Source of the DNA: Thermaurantiacus tibetensis
Lineage (GTDB): Bacteria; Pseudomonadota; Alphaproteobacteria; Sphingomonadales; Sphingomonadaceae
Assembly: GCF_015354055.1 (NCBI RefSeq)
Contig: NZ_JACHTM010000005.1
Coordinates: forward strand, 48,646-112,645
Reading direction: 5' to 3'
DNA: 64,000 bases
This document shows, in pieces, positions 7,644-17,524 of this stretch. Within the stretch, counting starts at the first letter, position 1. Every line of letters starts with the position of its first letter. The notes under the pieces were generated by a model. The model was not told the origin of the DNA, made no database searches, and saw only the letters and a program-made list of their open reading frames with translations. Position numbers and translations under genes: made by a program.

Positions 7644-9254
7644 TCAGGCGCGCGAGGGGTAGAGGATCGTGTCGCGCGGCGGGTCGGAAAGGCCCGGATA
7701 GTCCGTGGTGTAGTGGAGGCCGCGGCTTTCCTTCCGGCTCTGGGCCGAGCGGACGATGAGGTCGGCCACCTCGACCACGTTGCGGAGCTCGAGGAGGTTG
7801 GGCGTCACCCGGAAACGGCCGTAGTAGTGGTCGACTTCCTCCCGCAGGAGCTCCACCCTGCGCGCGGCGCGCTCGAGTCTCCGGTCGGTGCGGACGATGC
7901 CGACATAGTTCCACATGAAGCGCCGGAGCTCGGCCCAGTTGTGGGAGACGACGACCTCCTCGTCGGAGTCGGTCACCCGGCTTTCGTCCCAGGGGCGGAT
8001 GGCGGGCGGCGGGGGCGTCTCGGCGAAGCGGGCGAGGATGTCGTCGGCGGCCGAGGCGCCGAAGACGAGGCACTCGAGGAGCGAGTTGGAGGCCATGCGG
8101 TTGGCGCCGTGGAGGCCCGACTGCGAGACTTCGCCGATGGCGTAGAGGCCGGGGAGATCGGTGCGGCCGTGGCGGTCCACGAGCACGCCGCCGCAGGTGT
8201 AGTGGGCCGCCGGCACGACGGGGATGGGCTCGGTGACCGGGTCGATGCCCAGCGCGCGCAGCCGCTCGACGATGGTCGGGAAGTGGCTTTCGACGAAGCC
8301 CTCCGGCAGGTGCGTCATGTCGAGGTGGACGAAGTCGAGGCCGGCGCGCTTCATCTCGGCGTCGATCGCGCGGGCGACGATGTCGCGCGGAGCGAGCTCG
8401 GCGCGCGGGTCGTGGTCGGGCATGAAGCGGCGGCCATCCGGCGTCCGGAGGATTCCGCCTTCGCCCCGCATCGCCTCGGTGATGAGGAAGTTCTTCACCT
8501 GGAAGTTGTAGAGGCAGGTGGGGTGGAACTGGTTGAACTCCATGTTGGAGACGCGGCAGCCCGCGCGCCAGGCCATGGCAATGCCGTCGCCGGTCGAGCC
8601 GTCGGGGTTGGTGGAGAAGCGGTAGACGCGGCTCGCGCCCCCGGTGGCCAGCACCACCGCGCGGGCAAGGATGCGGCGCACCCGGCCGCTGGCGCGGTCG
8701 AGCGCGTAGAGGCCGTGGGCGCGGCGCTCGGCAAAGCCGTGGCCCTCGGCGTGGCGCTCGGTCGCGATGTCGATCGCGACCTGGTCGGTCATGACGCGGA
8801 TGCGGGGGTTCTCGAGCGCGGCGCGCTCGAGCGCCTTCTGGACCGCCCAGCCGGTCGCATCGTCCACGTGGACGATCCGGCGCGCGCGGTGCCCGCCCTC
8901 GCGGGTGAGGTGGAAGCGTTCCGAGACGGTCTCGCCCGGGGTGAAGGGCACGCCGAGCGCAGCCAGCCGCTCGATCGCCGCCGGCGCCTGCTCGACCACG
9001 AACTCGACGATGCGGCGGTCGTTGAGGCCCGCGCCCGCGATCATCGTGTCCTCGATGTGGGCCTCGAACGTGTCCCCCTCGTCGAGGACGGCGGCGATGC
9101 CCCCTTGCGCCCAGGCGGTGGAGCCGGCGGAGATCCCGGCCTTGGACAGCACGAGGACCGAGAGCGTCTCGGAAAGCGCGATCGCGCAGGTGAGGCCGGC
9201 CGCGCCGCTCCCCACCACGACGACATCGGCGGTTAGCGGGTCCTCGACGCTCAT
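7644..9254 (-). CDS. nadB: L-aspartate oxidase
   Basis: A flavoenzyme of 536 residues that oxidises L-aspartate to iminoaspartate, the first step of de novo NAD synthesis. The FAD-binding motif VVVVGSGAAGLTCAIALSE lies at residues 11-29, the family motif NMEFNQFHPTCLYN near 242, and YAIGEVSQSGLHGANRMASN near 366. Length is normal for NadB. nadA and nadC, its usual partners, are not in this window. The start ATG overlaps the stop of the ABC ATPase gene (ATGA), so it is the third gene of leuC-ABC-nadB. Confidence 0.93.
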   Translation of the reverse strand: MSVEDPLTADVVVVGSGAAGLTCAIALSETLSVLVLSKAGISAGSTAWAQGGIAAVLDEGDTFEAHIEDTMIAGAGLNDRRIVEFVVEQAPAAIERLAALGVPFTPGETVSERFHLTREGGHRARRIVHVDDATGWAVQKALERAALENPRIRVMTDQVAIDIATERHAEGHGFAERRAHGLYALDRASGRVRRILARAVVLATGGASRVYRFSTNPDGSTGDGIAMAWRAGCRVSNMEFNQFHPTCLYNFQVKNFLITEAMRGEGGILRTPDGRRFMPDHDPRAELAPRDIVARAIDAEMKRAGLDFVHLDMTHLPEGFVESHFPTIVERLRALGIDPVTEPIPVVPAAHYTCGGVLVDRHGRTDLPGLYAIGEVSQSGLHGANRMASNSLLECLVFGASAADDILARFAETPPPPAIRPWDESRVTDSDEEVVVSHNWAELRRFMWNYVGIVRTDRRLERAARRVELLREEVDHYYGRFRVTPNLLELRNVVEVADLIVRSAQSRKESRGLHYTTDYPGLSDPPRDTILYPSRA

Positions 9255-10192
9255 GCCGCACTCCGGCGGGTGAGGTCGAGGAAGACGTCTTCTAGGTCGG
9301 CCTCGCGGGTGGTGACGTCGACGATGGCAAGCCCGGCAGCGGAGAGCTGACCGAGCAGCGCCCCGGCCGAAAGCCGCCTCTTGTCATAGTGGATGGCGAA
9401 GAGGCGCTCAGCCAGCCGCTCCACCCTCGAGACGCCGGCGATGGCGGGAAGCGAAGGGGTGTCGGCCTCGAGGGTGACATCGACCCGTTTCTCGCGCGCC
9501 AGCCCGAGGAGCTCGCGGGTGGGCGCGTTGGCGACGATGCGGCCGTGGTTGACGATCGCGATCCGCTCGCAGAGCTCCTCCGCTTCCTCGAGATAGTGGG
9601 TGGTGAGCACGATCGTCATGCCCTGGCCGTGCAGCTCCCGCACCCAGGCCCACAGCATCTGCCGCAGTTCGATGTCGACTCCGGCGGTGGGTTCGTCGAG
9701 GATGAGGACGGGGGGCGAATGGACCATCGCCTTGGCGATGAGGAGCCGGCGCTTCATCCCGCCCGAGAGCGTGCGCGCATAGGCATGCGCGTGCGCCTCG
9801 AGATGGACGGCGCGCAGCAGCTCCATCGTCCGCCGCTTCGCCCTTGGCACGCCGTAGAGGCCGGCCTGGAGCTCGAGCGTCTCGTAGGGCGTGAAGAAGG
9901 CATCGAAGAGGAGTTCCTGCGGCACCACGCCGAGCGAGGCCTTGGCGTTCCGCGGGTGGCGGTCGATGTCGAAGCCCCAGACCTCGGCGGTGCCGGAGGT
10001 CTTGGTGACGAGGCCGGCGAGGATGTTGATGAGGGTGGACTTGCCGGCGCCATTGGGCCCGAGCAGGCCGAACATTGAGCCGCGCGGCACGTCGAGCGAG
10101 ATGCGGTCAAGCGCGCGCCTGCCTCCGGCATAGACCTTCTCGAGCTCCCGAAGCCGGATGGCCGGCGGGTCGGACGGGTTCTCAGGCGGCAA
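9251..10192 (-). CDS. ABC transporter ATP-binding protein (DrrA/CcmA-like)
   Basis: A single nucleotide-binding domain of about 310 residues. Walker A is [11 protein letters not shown], the signature is [10 protein letters not shown], Walker B is [12 protein letters not shown] and the H-loop is [11 protein letters not shown]. The C-terminal extension of about 80 residues is typical of ATPases serving ABC-2 exporters. No permease gene adjoins it, so its partner must be elsewhere. No ATG is available near the front: TTG at 10192 overlaps the leuC stop by 11 bases and was chosen; TTG at 10213 would add 7 residues. The substrate is unknown. Confidence 0.88.
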   Translation of the reverse strand: MPPENPSDPPAIRLRELEKVYAGGRRALDRISLDVPRGSMFGLLGPNGAGKSTLINILAGLVTKTSGTAEVWGFDIDRHPRNAKASLGVVPQELLFDAFFTPYETLELQAGLYGVPRAKRRTMELLRAVHLEAHAHAYARTLSGGMKRRLLIAKAMVHSPPVLILDEPTAGVDIELRQMLWAWVRELHGQGMTIVLTTHYLEEAEELCERIAIVNHGRIVANAPTRELLGLAREKRVDVTLEADTPSLPAIAGVSRVERLAERLFAIHYDKRRLSAGALLGQLSAAGLAIVDVTTREADLEDVFLDLTRRSAA

Positions 10193-11612
10193 CGAGGTCT
10201 CGCACGTCGGCAAGCCGGCCAGTCACGGCGGCGGCTGCCGCCATGGCGGGCGAGACGAGGTGGGTGCGGGCCCCCGGGCCCTGTCGGCCGACGAAGTTGC
10301 GGTTGGAGGTGGACGCGCAGCGCTCGCCGGCCGGCACCCGGTCGGGGTTCATGCCGAGACACATGGAGCAGCCGGGCTCGCGCCACTCGAAGCCGGCCTC
10401 GGTGAAGATGCGGTCGAGCCCCTCGGCTTCGGCCTGGCGCTTGACCAGGCCCGAGCCCGGCACGACCAACGCCTGGCGAATGGTGGGAGCGATGCGCCGC
10501 CCCTTCAGCACCGCGGCGGCCGCGCGGAGATCCTCGATGCGGCTGTTGGTGCACGAGCCGATGAAGATGTTCTCGACCCTTATGTCGGCAATCCGGGTGC
10601 CGGGCCTGAGGTCCATGTAGGCGAGCGCCGCCTCGGCAGCCGCGCGCTTCACCGGATCTTCGAAGCTCTCGGGTGCGGGCACGGTGCCTGTGACGGGGGC
10701 GACCTGCTCGGGGCTCGTTCCCCAGGTGACGAGCGGCGCGATCGCCGCGCCGTCGAGGGTGACCTCGCGATCGAAGCGGGCGCCCGGGTCGGTCGCAAGC
10801 GTCTCCCACCAGGCCCGCGCCCGCGCCCACATCTCGCCCTTTGGCGCCCGCGGCCGGCCCTCGAGGTAGGCGAAGGTCCGGGCATCGGGCGCAATCATGC
10901 CAGCCCGCGCGCCCGCCTCGATCGACATGTTGCAGAGCGTCATCCGCCCTTCCATCGACAGCGCCTCGACGACGGGGCCGCGATACTCGATGACATGGCC
11001 GGTGGCACCCGCGGTGCCGATGGCGCCGATGATGGCGAGCGCCACGTCCTTGGCGGTCACGCCGAAGCCGAGGCTGCCGGTGATGGTGACGGCCATGTTG
11101 CGGGATTTCGCGAGCAGCAGCGTCTGGGTTGCCAGCACATGCTCGACTTCCGACGTGCCGATGCCAAAGGCGAGCGCCCCGAAGGCGCCGTGAGTCGAGG
11201 TGTGGCTGTCGCCGCAGACGAGGGTGGTGCCGGGAAGGGTGAAGCCGAGCTCGGGCCCGATGACGTGGACGATGCCCTGGTTCACGTGGGTGATCGGAAA
11301 ATACTCGATCCCGAAGGCGGCGCAGTTGGCCTCGAGCGCCGCGAGCTGCGCGGCCGATTCCGGGTCCTCGACGGGCCGGCTGCGGTCGGTCGTCGGCACA
11401 TTGTGGTCGGGAACCGCAAGGGTGAGGTCGGGCCGGCGGACGCGGCGGCCAGCGAGCTTCAGCCCCTCGAAGGCCTGCGGGGTGGTGACCTCGTGGATCA
11501 GGTGCCGGTCGATGTAGAGGAGGGAGGTGCCGTCGTCGCGGGTGGCGACGACATGGGCATCCCAGACCTTGTCGTAGAGGGTGCGCGGCGGCGCGGGCGA
11601 CGTGGCTTCCAT
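10182..11612 (-). CDS. leuC: 3-isopropylmalate dehydratase large subunit
   Basis: A 476-residue aconitase-family enzyme which, with LeuD, isomerises 2-isopropylmalate to 3-isopropylmalate in leucine synthesis. The three cysteines that hold the 4Fe-4S cluster are visible in [14 protein letters not shown] and [11 protein letters not shown], near residues 350, 410 and 413. The ATG at 11612 is preferred over the upstream TTG. leuD does not follow; an ABC ATPase gene does, which is unusual because leuC and leuD usually adjoin. A promoter lies in the 47 bases before the start. Confidence 0.94.
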   Translation of the reverse strand: MEATSPAPPRTLYDKVWDAHVVATRDDGTSLLYIDRHLIHEVTTPQAFEGLKLAGRRVRRPDLTLAVPDHNVPTTDRSRPVEDPESAAQLAALEANCAAFGIEYFPITHVNQGIVHVIGPELGFTLPGTTLVCGDSHTSTHGAFGALAFGIGTSEVEHVLATQTLLLAKSRNMAVTITGSLGFGVTAKDVALAIIGAIGTAGATGHVIEYRGPVVEALSMEGRMTLCNMSIEAGARAGMIAPDARTFAYLEGRPRAPKGEMWARARAWWETLATDPGARFDREVTLDGAAIAPLVTWGTSPEQVAPVTGTVPAPESFEDPVKRAAAEAALAYMDLRPGTRIADIRVENIFIGSCTNSRIEDLRAAAAVLKGRRIAPTIRQALVVPGSGLVKRQAEAEGLDRIFTEAGFEWREPGCSMCLGMNPDRVPAGERCASTSNRNFVGRQGPGARTHLVSPAMAAAAAVTGRLADVRDLVAA

Positions 11613-11622
11613 GGATCCCAAG

Positions 11623-11652
11623 CGGTTAGGCCCGGGGCAGGCAGCCGGTCAA
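11623..11652 (-). promoter_or_regulatory. Candidate promoter of leuC
   Basis: On the minus strand TTGACC (five matches to TTGACA), 18 bases, then TAACCG, placed between the mltG stop and the leuC ATG. It suggests that leuC-ABC-nadB can be transcribed separately from the fab genes upstream. Confidence 0.45.
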
Positions 11653-11659
11653 GGCCGGC

Positions 11660-12634
11660 TCACATCTCGCCCTTCGCGCGCCTGAGCGCATACCAGCGCT
11701 CCACGTTGGCGCGGTGCTCGGCATAGGTCTCCGCAAACACGTGGCCGCCGCTGCCGTCGGCGACCATGAAGAGATAGGGGTGCGGCTCGGGGTCGAGCAC
11801 GGCGGCGAGGCTCGCGCGGCCCGGGTTGGTGATGGGCCCCTTCGGCAGCCCGGCGCGCGCATAGGTGTTCCAGCCGGTGTCGGCGGCAAGCTCCGACTGG
11901 CGGATCCGCCGGCCGAGCGGGCGCCCCCGCGTGATGGGGTAGATGACCGTCGGGTCGGCCTCGAGCTTCATGCCCGCCTTCAGGCGGTTGGTGTAGAGCC
12001 CGGCGACGCGCCGCCGCTCCGCGGGCACCGCGGTCTCCTTCTCGACGATGGAGGCGAGGATGACGGCCTCCTCCGGCGTGCGCACGGCAGCGGTCGGCTT
12101 GCGCGCGGCCCAGAGCTCGGCGAGCGCATCCGCCATGCCTTTCTGCATGCGGGCGAGGAGGGCAGCGCGGGTCTCGCCGGGGCGGTAGTCCCAGGTGGCG
12201 GGCAGCACCGAACCCTCCGGTGGAACCTCCACCTCTCCAACGAGCCGCGGCGCGGCCATCAGCCGCTCGTGGACGAGGACGGCGGGGAGACCCTCCGGAA
12301 TGGTCAGGAACAGGGTGAGCACCTCGCCCTTCTGGAGCTTGGCGAGGATCTCGGCATAGCCTGCGCCGCGCGGCAACGCGTAGAGCCCGTGGCGGATCGG
12401 CCGGCTCCCGCCGAGCACGCGGGCGGCGAGGCGGAATCGGCTCGCGCTATCGATCACGCCCGCGGCCTCGAGGCGCGCGGCGGCAGCGGCGAGCGAGGTG
12501 CCGCGCGGGATCTCCACCTCGACCAGGGGCGCGTCGGCCGGGGCTTGCCTGCCCCAGCGCCGCCCGAGGTCAAGAGCGAACAGGCCGCAGGCCGCAAGCA
12601 GCGCGACCAGCGCCGCGGCGAGCAGCCGGCGCAC
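11660..12634 (-). CDS. mltG: Endolytic transglycosylase MltG
   Basis: A 324-residue inner-membrane lytic transglycosylase that cleaves nascent glycan strands and so sets their length. It has one N-terminal membrane segment (residues 3-20), a LysM-like stretch, and the catalytic region VILASIVEKETAVPAERRRV near residue 205, where the first glutamate of EKE is the expected catalytic acid. The pattern LPKGPITNPGRASLAAVLDP near 265 is also conserved. The GTG at 12634 begins just after the fabF stop (1 base between), so the two are coupled. fabF-mltG adjacency is common in proteobacteria. Confidence 0.93.
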   Translation of the reverse strand: MRRLLAAALVALLAACGLFALDLGRRWGRQAPADAPLVEVEIPRGTSLAAAAARLEAAGVIDSASRFRLAARVLGGSRPIRHGLYALPRGAGYAEILAKLQKGEVLTLFLTIPEGLPAVLVHERLMAAPRLVGEVEVPPEGSVLPATWDYRPGETRAALLARMQKGMADALAELWAARKPTAAVRTPEEAVILASIVEKETAVPAERRRVAGLYTNRLKAGMKLEADPTVIYPITRGRPLGRRIRQSELAADTGWNTYARAGLPKGPITNPGRASLAAVLDPEPHPYLFMVADGSGGHVFAETYAEHRANVERWYALRRAKGEM

Positions 12635-12635
12635 C

Positions 12636-13898
12636 TCAGACCTTCCGGAAGATGACCGTCGCGTTCGTTCCGCCGAAGCCGAAGCTGTTGTTGAGGGCGG
12701 CCTCCACCTTCCGCTCCCTGGCGACATGCGGGACGAGGTCGACGCCCTCGGCGCCCTCGCAGGGATTGTCGAGGTTGAGGGTGGGCGGCACGACCTGGTC
12801 GCGAAGGCTGAGGAGGCAGAAGATGCTCTCGACCGCGCCGGCGCCGCCGAGCAGGTGGCCGATCGCCGACTTGGTCGACGACATGGAGAGCCGCCCGATC
12901 GCGTTGCCGAAAAGGCGGCGGACCGCGCCGAGCTCGAGCTCGTCCCCCATCGGAGTCGAGGTTCCGTGGGCGTTCACGTAATCGATGTCGGAGGGGTCGA
13001 GCCGGGCGCGCTTCAGCGCCATGGCCATTGCCCGGTAGGCGCCATCCCCTTCCGGGTGCGGCGCCGTCACGTGGTAGGCGTCACCCGTCAAGCCGTAGCC
13101 CACCACCTCGCCGTAGATGGTGGCACCCCGGCGCTTCGCCCGCTCCATCTCCTCGAGCACGACGATCCCGGCACCCTCGCCCATCACGAAACCGTCGCGG
13201 TCGCGGTCCCACGGGCGGCTGGCGCGGGTGGGCTCGTCATTGTAGCGGGTGGAGAGCGCCTTGGCCTGGGCAAAGCCGGCAATGCCGAGCGGGCAGATCG
13301 AGGCCTCCGCACCGCCTGCCACCATGATGTCGGCATCGTCCCACATGATGAGCCGGGCGGCATCCCCGATGGCGTGGGCGCCGGTCGAGCAGGCGGTCAC
13401 CACGGCATGGTTGGGGCCCTTGAGGCCGTAGCGGATCGACACCTGGCCCGAGACGAGGTTGATGAGCCGGCCGTGGACGAAGTGCGGGGAGACGCGGCGC
13501 GGCCCCCGCTCGTGGAGCGTGATCGACTCCTCGGCAATCCCGGGAAGCCCGCCGATGCCGGAGCCGATGAGCACGCCCGCCCGCAGCTGCTCCGCCTCGG
13601 TCAGCTCGGCGAGCCCTGCGTCTTCCAGCGCCTGGCCGGCCGCGTCGAGGCCGAAGTGGATGAAGCGGTCCACCTGGCGCTGGAGCTTGGAGTCGAGCCG
13701 CCGGTCGGGGTTGAAGCTGCCGTCTGAGCCGTCGCCATAGGGCACTTCGCCCGCGATCCGGCAGGCATAGTCCGAGGCGTCGAAGCGGGTGATCGGGCCG
13801 ATGCCCGACTGGCCCGCGACCAGCCGGGACCAGCTCGTGGCGACATCCCCGCCGAGCGGGGTGACGAGCCCGAGGCCGGTGACGACGACGCGGCGCAT
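12636..13898 (-). CDS. fabF: Beta-ketoacyl-ACP synthase II
   Basis: A 420-residue condensing enzyme that extends acyl-ACP with malonyl-ACP in fatty acid synthesis. The Cys-His-His triad is complete: VVTACSTGAHAIGDA near residue 165, VNAHGTSTPMGDELE near 310 and KSAIGHLLGGAGAVE near 345. It lies 72 bases after acpP, its usual neighbour. A purine-rich AGGGAAGG sits directly before the ATG. Length and motifs are normal. Confidence 0.96.
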   Translation of the reverse strand: MRRVVVTGLGLVTPLGGDVATSWSRLVAGQSGIGPITRFDASDYACRIAGEVPYGDGSDGSFNPDRRLDSKLQRQVDRFIHFGLDAAGQALEDAGLAELTEAEQLRAGVLIGSGIGGLPGIAEESITLHERGPRRVSPHFVHGRLINLVSGQVSIRYGLKGPNHAVVTACSTGAHAIGDAARLIMWDDADIMVAGGAEASICPLGIAGFAQAKALSTRYNDEPTRASRPWDRDRDGFVMGEGAGIVVLEEMERAKRRGATIYGEVVGYGLTGDAYHVTAPHPEGDGAYRAMAMALKRARLDPSDIDYVNAHGTSTPMGDELELGAVRRLFGNAIGRLSMSSTKSAIGHLLGGAGAVESIFCLLSLRDQVVPPTLNLDNPCEGAEGVDLVPHVARERKVEAALNNSFGFGGTNATVIFRKV

Positions 13899-13970
13899 CC
13901 TTCCCTACTCCAGACCGGCTTTCCTACTTCAGGCCGAGCGCCGGGGCAGCCTGCGACCGGCGCAGCGCGC

Positions 13971-14207
13971 CTACTTGCCGTGGGCCGCGACGAAGGCGAT
14001 CGCGTCCTTCACCGTCAGGATCTTCTCGGCGGCATCGTCAGGGATCTCGACACCGAACTCGTCCTCGAACGCCATCACAAGCTCGACCGTGTCGAGGCTG
14101 TCGGCCCCGAGATCGTCGATGAAGCTGGAATCCTCGGTCACCTTGTCGGGCTCGACGCCGAGGTGCTCGACGACGATCTTCTTCACCCGCTCCGCAATGT
14201 CGCTCAT
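13971..14207 (-). CDS. acpP: Acyl carrier protein
   Basis: A 78-residue acidic carrier protein. The serine that receives phosphopantetheine is in [18 protein letters not shown], near residue 37. It carries growing acyl chains for FabD, FabG and FabF, all encoded on the same strand here. The start is preceded by AAAGGGG at good spacing. Upstream, in the 93-base gap to hpnM, TTGCAA (14272-14277) and TATCGC (14249-14254) separated by 17 bases could be its own weak promoter, which would let acpP be expressed more strongly than the genes before it. Confidence 0.97.
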   Translation of the reverse strand: MSDIAERVKKIVVEHLGVEPDKVTEDSSFIDDLGADSLDTVELVMAFEDEFGVEIPDDAAEKILTVKDAIAFVAAHGK

Positions 14208-14300
14208 GCAGACCCCTTTCCCGATGCCTCCGGAGGAGAAGCCCCCGGGCGATAACCGGGCAGTCAGGCGCTTGCAAGCCGCGTGCCCGGTTCCGGGCCC

Positions 14301-14906
14301 CTAGCGGCCGGCAAGCGCTCCCGAGCGAAGTTCGGCGAGGAGGCCGGCCATGCCCTTCGCCTTGACGAGCGCCTGGAACTCGTCACGGCGGATGACGAAG
14401 CGCGAGACACCGTTCACGTAGACGTCGACAAGCTGGAGCGGCTGGCCTTCGCCCGCGGCCACCCGCCAGTCGACCCGGACGGTGCCGCCGCTCCGCCGCC
14501 GGAAGCGCGAGCGCACGAGCGCATCGCGCGCCGAGCGGGTCTGGACCTCGTCGATCGCGATCGACTGGGCGACGAGCTTGGCGATCTCGCCGCGCACGTC
14601 GGCAAGGATGAAGTCGGGCACCAGCCGGTCATACTCGGCAAGCTCGGCGGGCGTGGCCTGGGCGCGGCTCGCCCCCAGCATGAACCGGCCGATGCGGGCG
14701 AGCGCCACCCGCTGCCGGAGCGCCGCATCGAGCGCGGCGCGGCGGCGGCCCTCGTCCTTCTCCTTCGTCTCGATGGCCGAGAGCTCGGCGATCATCCCCT
14801 CGATGAAGCGGCGCGCCTCGCCGGCAAAGGCCTGGTCCTGCGCGGCAAGCGGTGCGGCGAGCGCAAGCGCGGCAAAGCCGAGGGCGAAGTGGCGGCGATG
14901 AAGCAT
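14301..14906 (-). CDS. hpnM: HpnM/MlaC-family periplasmic lipid-binding protein
   Basis: A 201-residue exported protein of the toluene-tolerance Ttg2D/MlaC family. The signal peptide covers about residues 1-22 (HRRHFALGFAALALAAPLAA). The core pattern is ALARIGRFMLGASR near 66 and the C-terminal half has the strand-rich fold of the family (VRVDWRVAAGEGQPLQLVDV near 140). It lies 15 bases after the RND gene identified as hpnN; the TIGR family HpnM is the MlaC-like partner of HpnN, so it probably receives or shuttles hopanoids in the periplasm. The alternative is a glycerophospholipid carrier of an Mla system, but no mla ABC genes are present. Confidence 0.75.
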   Translation of the reverse strand: MLHRRHFALGFAALALAAPLAAQDQAFAGEARRFIEGMIAELSAIETKEKDEGRRRAALDAALRQRVALARIGRFMLGASRAQATPAELAEYDRLVPDFILADVRGEIAKLVAQSIAIDEVQTRSARDALVRSRFRRRSGGTVRVDWRVAAGEGQPLQLVDVYVNGVSRFVIRRDEFQALVKAKGMAGLLAELRSGALAGR

Positions 14907-14921
14907 GGGGCAGTCCTTCCC

Positions 14922-17501
14922 TCAGACCGGGCCGCGACGCGCGGCGAGCCGCTCGGCGAGCGCGAGCGCGCGCGGCTGGAGCACCAGTGTCGAGACCGTG
15001 GTGGAGGCGAGCGCGACGAGGAGCAGCGCGCCGATCGAGGCCACGCCGCGGTGCGCCGAAAGCATCAGGCTTCCGAAGGCCGCGATCGTGGTGAGCGCGG
15101 CGAAGACGACCGCGCGCGGCGTGGAGCTTGCGAGCGCGGCCTCCGTGCCGCCGGCGGCGCGGGCGCGCGCCGAGAGGTGGATGGCGGAGTCGATCCCGGC
15201 GCCAAGCAGCATGGGAAGCGCAATGACATTGGCATAGTTGAACGGGAGCTTGAGGAGCGCCGAGAGGCCGACGGTGAGGTGGATCGCCGCGACGACGGGA
15301 ACCAGGGTCGCAACGGTCCGGGCGGGATCGCGCGTGACGGCGAGGAGCACGAGCCCGCAGGCGGCAAGCGCGAGAAGCGTGGCCGTCAGCATGGCCCGCG
15401 CGATCACCGCGCCCGACTCCTCGAGGTTGACGACGGGCCCGGCCACGTCGGGGGCCACGGTGCGGATGGCGGCCACGAACCTCGCGCGCGCCGCCGGGTC
15501 TCTCAGGTCCGCGACAGGCACGATCTCCACCCGCACCTGTCCGGCCACGTTGAGGTAGCGCGAGAGGAGCGGGGCGGGCAGGTCCTGAAGGCGGGGCGCC
15601 GGGTCGGGCGCGAGGCTCGTCTCGAGCCGGGCGAGCGTCTGCGGCCAGAAGGTGAAGATGTCGCGCTCGACGGCAGCGAGCAGGCCAGGGTCACGGGCGG
15701 CAGCCGCGCGGAGTGCGGCCAGGCTCTCCCGAAGCCGCACCTGTTCGGGAAGCGTCGCCCCGGCCAGCGCTGTCTCGAGCTTGGCCATGCCTTTGGCGGT
15801 GTCGATCGCGGGCGCGTCGGCCTGGAGCTGGGGCAGCAGGCCTGCCGCGACCGCGTCGATGGCGTCGTACCGGAACGCTGCGTCCTCGCCGGGAAGGAGC
15901 CGCCGCGGCGTGACCACATGGTCGACCTCGGGAAGCGCCAGCAGCCGTTCGGCAGCGGCCTCTGCTTCCGCCTCGCTGCCAACGAGAAGGCTCGCCGAGT
16001 AGGGGCGTGTCGCCTTGTCGTCGAAGAGGGTCGCGAACGCGCGGACCGAGGGGGCGTCCGGGTCGCGCAGCGCCATCGGGTCGGTCTCGAAGCGGGCGCG
16101 CGGCGCAGCAACGGCGGCGACGACCAGCAGGGCCAGAAGGACAGGGAAGGCGAGGCGGGTGACGGCGTGCGGCAGCTCCGGGGACTGGCGGTCTGGCCGG
16201 GGCCGGCGGCGGGCAAGGGCAAGCCCGGCGGGCACCAGCACGACCGCGGCCAGGAAGGCGGCGAAGACGCCGAAGGCGCCGATGAGGCCGAGCTGGGCCA
16301 TGCCGACAAAGGGGGTGGGCACGAAAGCGAGGAAGCCGAGCGCAGTGGTGAGCGCGCACAGGAACAGCGCAAGGCCGAGATCGGCGGCGGTCGTCGGCCA
16401 GTCGCCATCCGGCTCCTCCATGCGGAGGATGAGGTGGATGGCATAGTCGGCGCCAAGGCCGGTCAGGAGCACGGCAAAGGCCATCGAGACCAGGTTCAAT
16501 GCCGGGAAGGCAAGGGCAGCGAAGGCCGCAGCGAGCCCGAGCGCCACCAGCACGACCGCAAGCGCGACCAGGGCGAGCGCGAGGCGGCGGAAGGCGACCG
16601 CCATGAGGAGGCCGACCGAGACCAGGCTGACGACGAGGGCAAGCCCGAGCCCCTCCGTCACCGACTTCAGCTCCTCGCTCCGCATCGCCGGGTCGCCGGT
16701 GACCGAGATGCGTACGTCGCCGAGGCCGGGGGCAGCGGTCGCCTCGGCGATCGCGGCGGCGAGCGCCTCACGCGCCGGGCGCGCTGGCTGGAACAGGGTG
16801 AAGTCGAGCTTGGGCTGGACCGTGAGGACCCGGCGGACCGGCCCGGCGTCATCGGCGAACAGGGTGGAGAAGGCGAGCGGCCGGGGTTTTCCCTCGAGGC
16901 GGGCGCGGACGGTCGCGTCGGTGGCGGCAATCACCCGGGCGAGCGCTTCGGGCCCGCCGGCGATGCGGTCGGCATCGGCCACGCCTTCGGCGAGGCTGGC
17001 CATGAAGGCGGAAAGCGTGGGCTCGGCTGCCAGCGTGCCGAGGAGCGGCCCCGCGCGCGACAGCTTTGCGAGCATCGAGTCGAGCGCGGCGTCCTCCATG
17101 TAGAGGAGGCCGTTGCGCTGGAAGAAGGGCGCGAGCGGCGCGGCGAAGGGGTCATCGAGGGCCTGCGGCCGGGCGGCGATGGCAGCGGCAAGCCGGGCCA
17201 GCGCGGCATCCGCCCGGTCGGCATCGGGCGCGTCGACGAGAACGACGAAGCGGCTGTTGAGGCCCGGGAACGCGGCGTTGAGGGCAAGCTCCCGCTGCCG
17301 GTGCGGCAGCCGGTCGGAGAGCATGTGCGAGCTGTCGGTGTCGACCGCGAGGTGCCGGGCGGCGACGAGCGCCGAGCCGAGGATGAGGAGCCCGGCGAGC
17401 AGGAAGGTGACCCAGGGCCGGGCTGCAGCACGCGCGCCCAGCGCGCGCACGAGGCGGACGACCGGCGCAGCGGCCCGCGCAGGGGAAGGGGGGGCGTGCA
17501 T
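14922..17501 (-). CDS. hpnN: Hopanoid-associated RND transporter (MMPL family)
   Basis: An 859-residue inner-membrane transporter with two repeated halves, each an initial helix, a large periplasmic loop and a bundle of helices (for example around residues 330-480 and 680-850), as in MMPL/RND proteins. The periplasmic loop motif DTDSSHMLSDRLPHRQREL near residue 50 is typical of HpnN, which moves hopanoids from the inner to the outer membrane. The pairing with an MlaC-like gene 15 bases downstream supports this. The ATG at 17501 was chosen because the membrane segment follows; the open frame upstream is antisense to fabG. A TAGGCC box lies 8 bases before the start. Confidence 0.8.
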   Translation of the reverse strand: MHAPPSPARAAAPVVRLVRALGARAAARPWVTFLLAGLLILGSALVAARHLAVDTDSSHMLSDRLPHRQRELALNAAFPGLNSRFVVLVDAPDADRADAALARLAAAIAARPQALDDPFAAPLAPFFQRNGLLYMEDAALDSMLAKLSRAGPLLGTLAAEPTLSAFMASLAEGVADADRIAGGPEALARVIAATDATVRARLEGKPRPLAFSTLFADDAGPVRRVLTVQPKLDFTLFQPARPAREALAAAIAEATAAPGLGDVRISVTGDPAMRSEELKSVTEGLGLALVVSLVSVGLLMAVAFRRLALALVALAVVLVALGLAAAFAALAFPALNLVSMAFAVLLTGLGADYAIHLILRMEEPDGDWPTTAADLGLALFLCALTTALGFLAFVPTPFVGMAQLGLIGAFGVFAAFLAAVVLVPAGLALARRRPRPDRQSPELPHAVTRLAFPVLLALLVVAAVAAPRARFETDPMALRDPDAPSVRAFATLFDDKATRPYSASLLVGSEAEAEAAAERLLALPEVDHVVTPRRLLPGEDAAFRYDAIDAVAAGLLPQLQADAPAIDTAKGMAKLETALAGATLPEQVRLRESLAALRAAAARDPGLLAAVERDIFTFWPQTLARLETSLAPDPAPRLQDLPAPLLSRYLNVAGQVRVEIVPVADLRDPAARARFVAAIRTVAPDVAGPVVNLEESGAVIARAMLTATLLALAACGLVLLAVTRDPARTVATLVPVVAAIHLTVGLSALLKLPFNYANVIALPMLLGAGIDSAIHLSARARAAGGTEAALASSTPRAVVFAALTTIAAFGSLMLSAHRGVASIGALLLVALASTTVSTLVLQPRALALAERLAARRGPV

Positions 17502-17524
17502 CGCGCCGCGGCCTAGCGGAAGCC

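Noticed and set aside
14922..17501. Drug exporter or mycobacterial-type MmpL
   Set aside because: The MMPL fold is shared, but the adjacent MlaC-like gene and the periplasmic loop pattern fit HpnN better.
14283..17516. Plus-strand open frame of 1077 codons across hpnM and hpnN
   Set aside because: It is antisense to hpnN/hpnM and is built mainly of Arg, Gly, Glu, Asp and His without domains. Long antisense frames like this arise from the GC-rich third-position bias.
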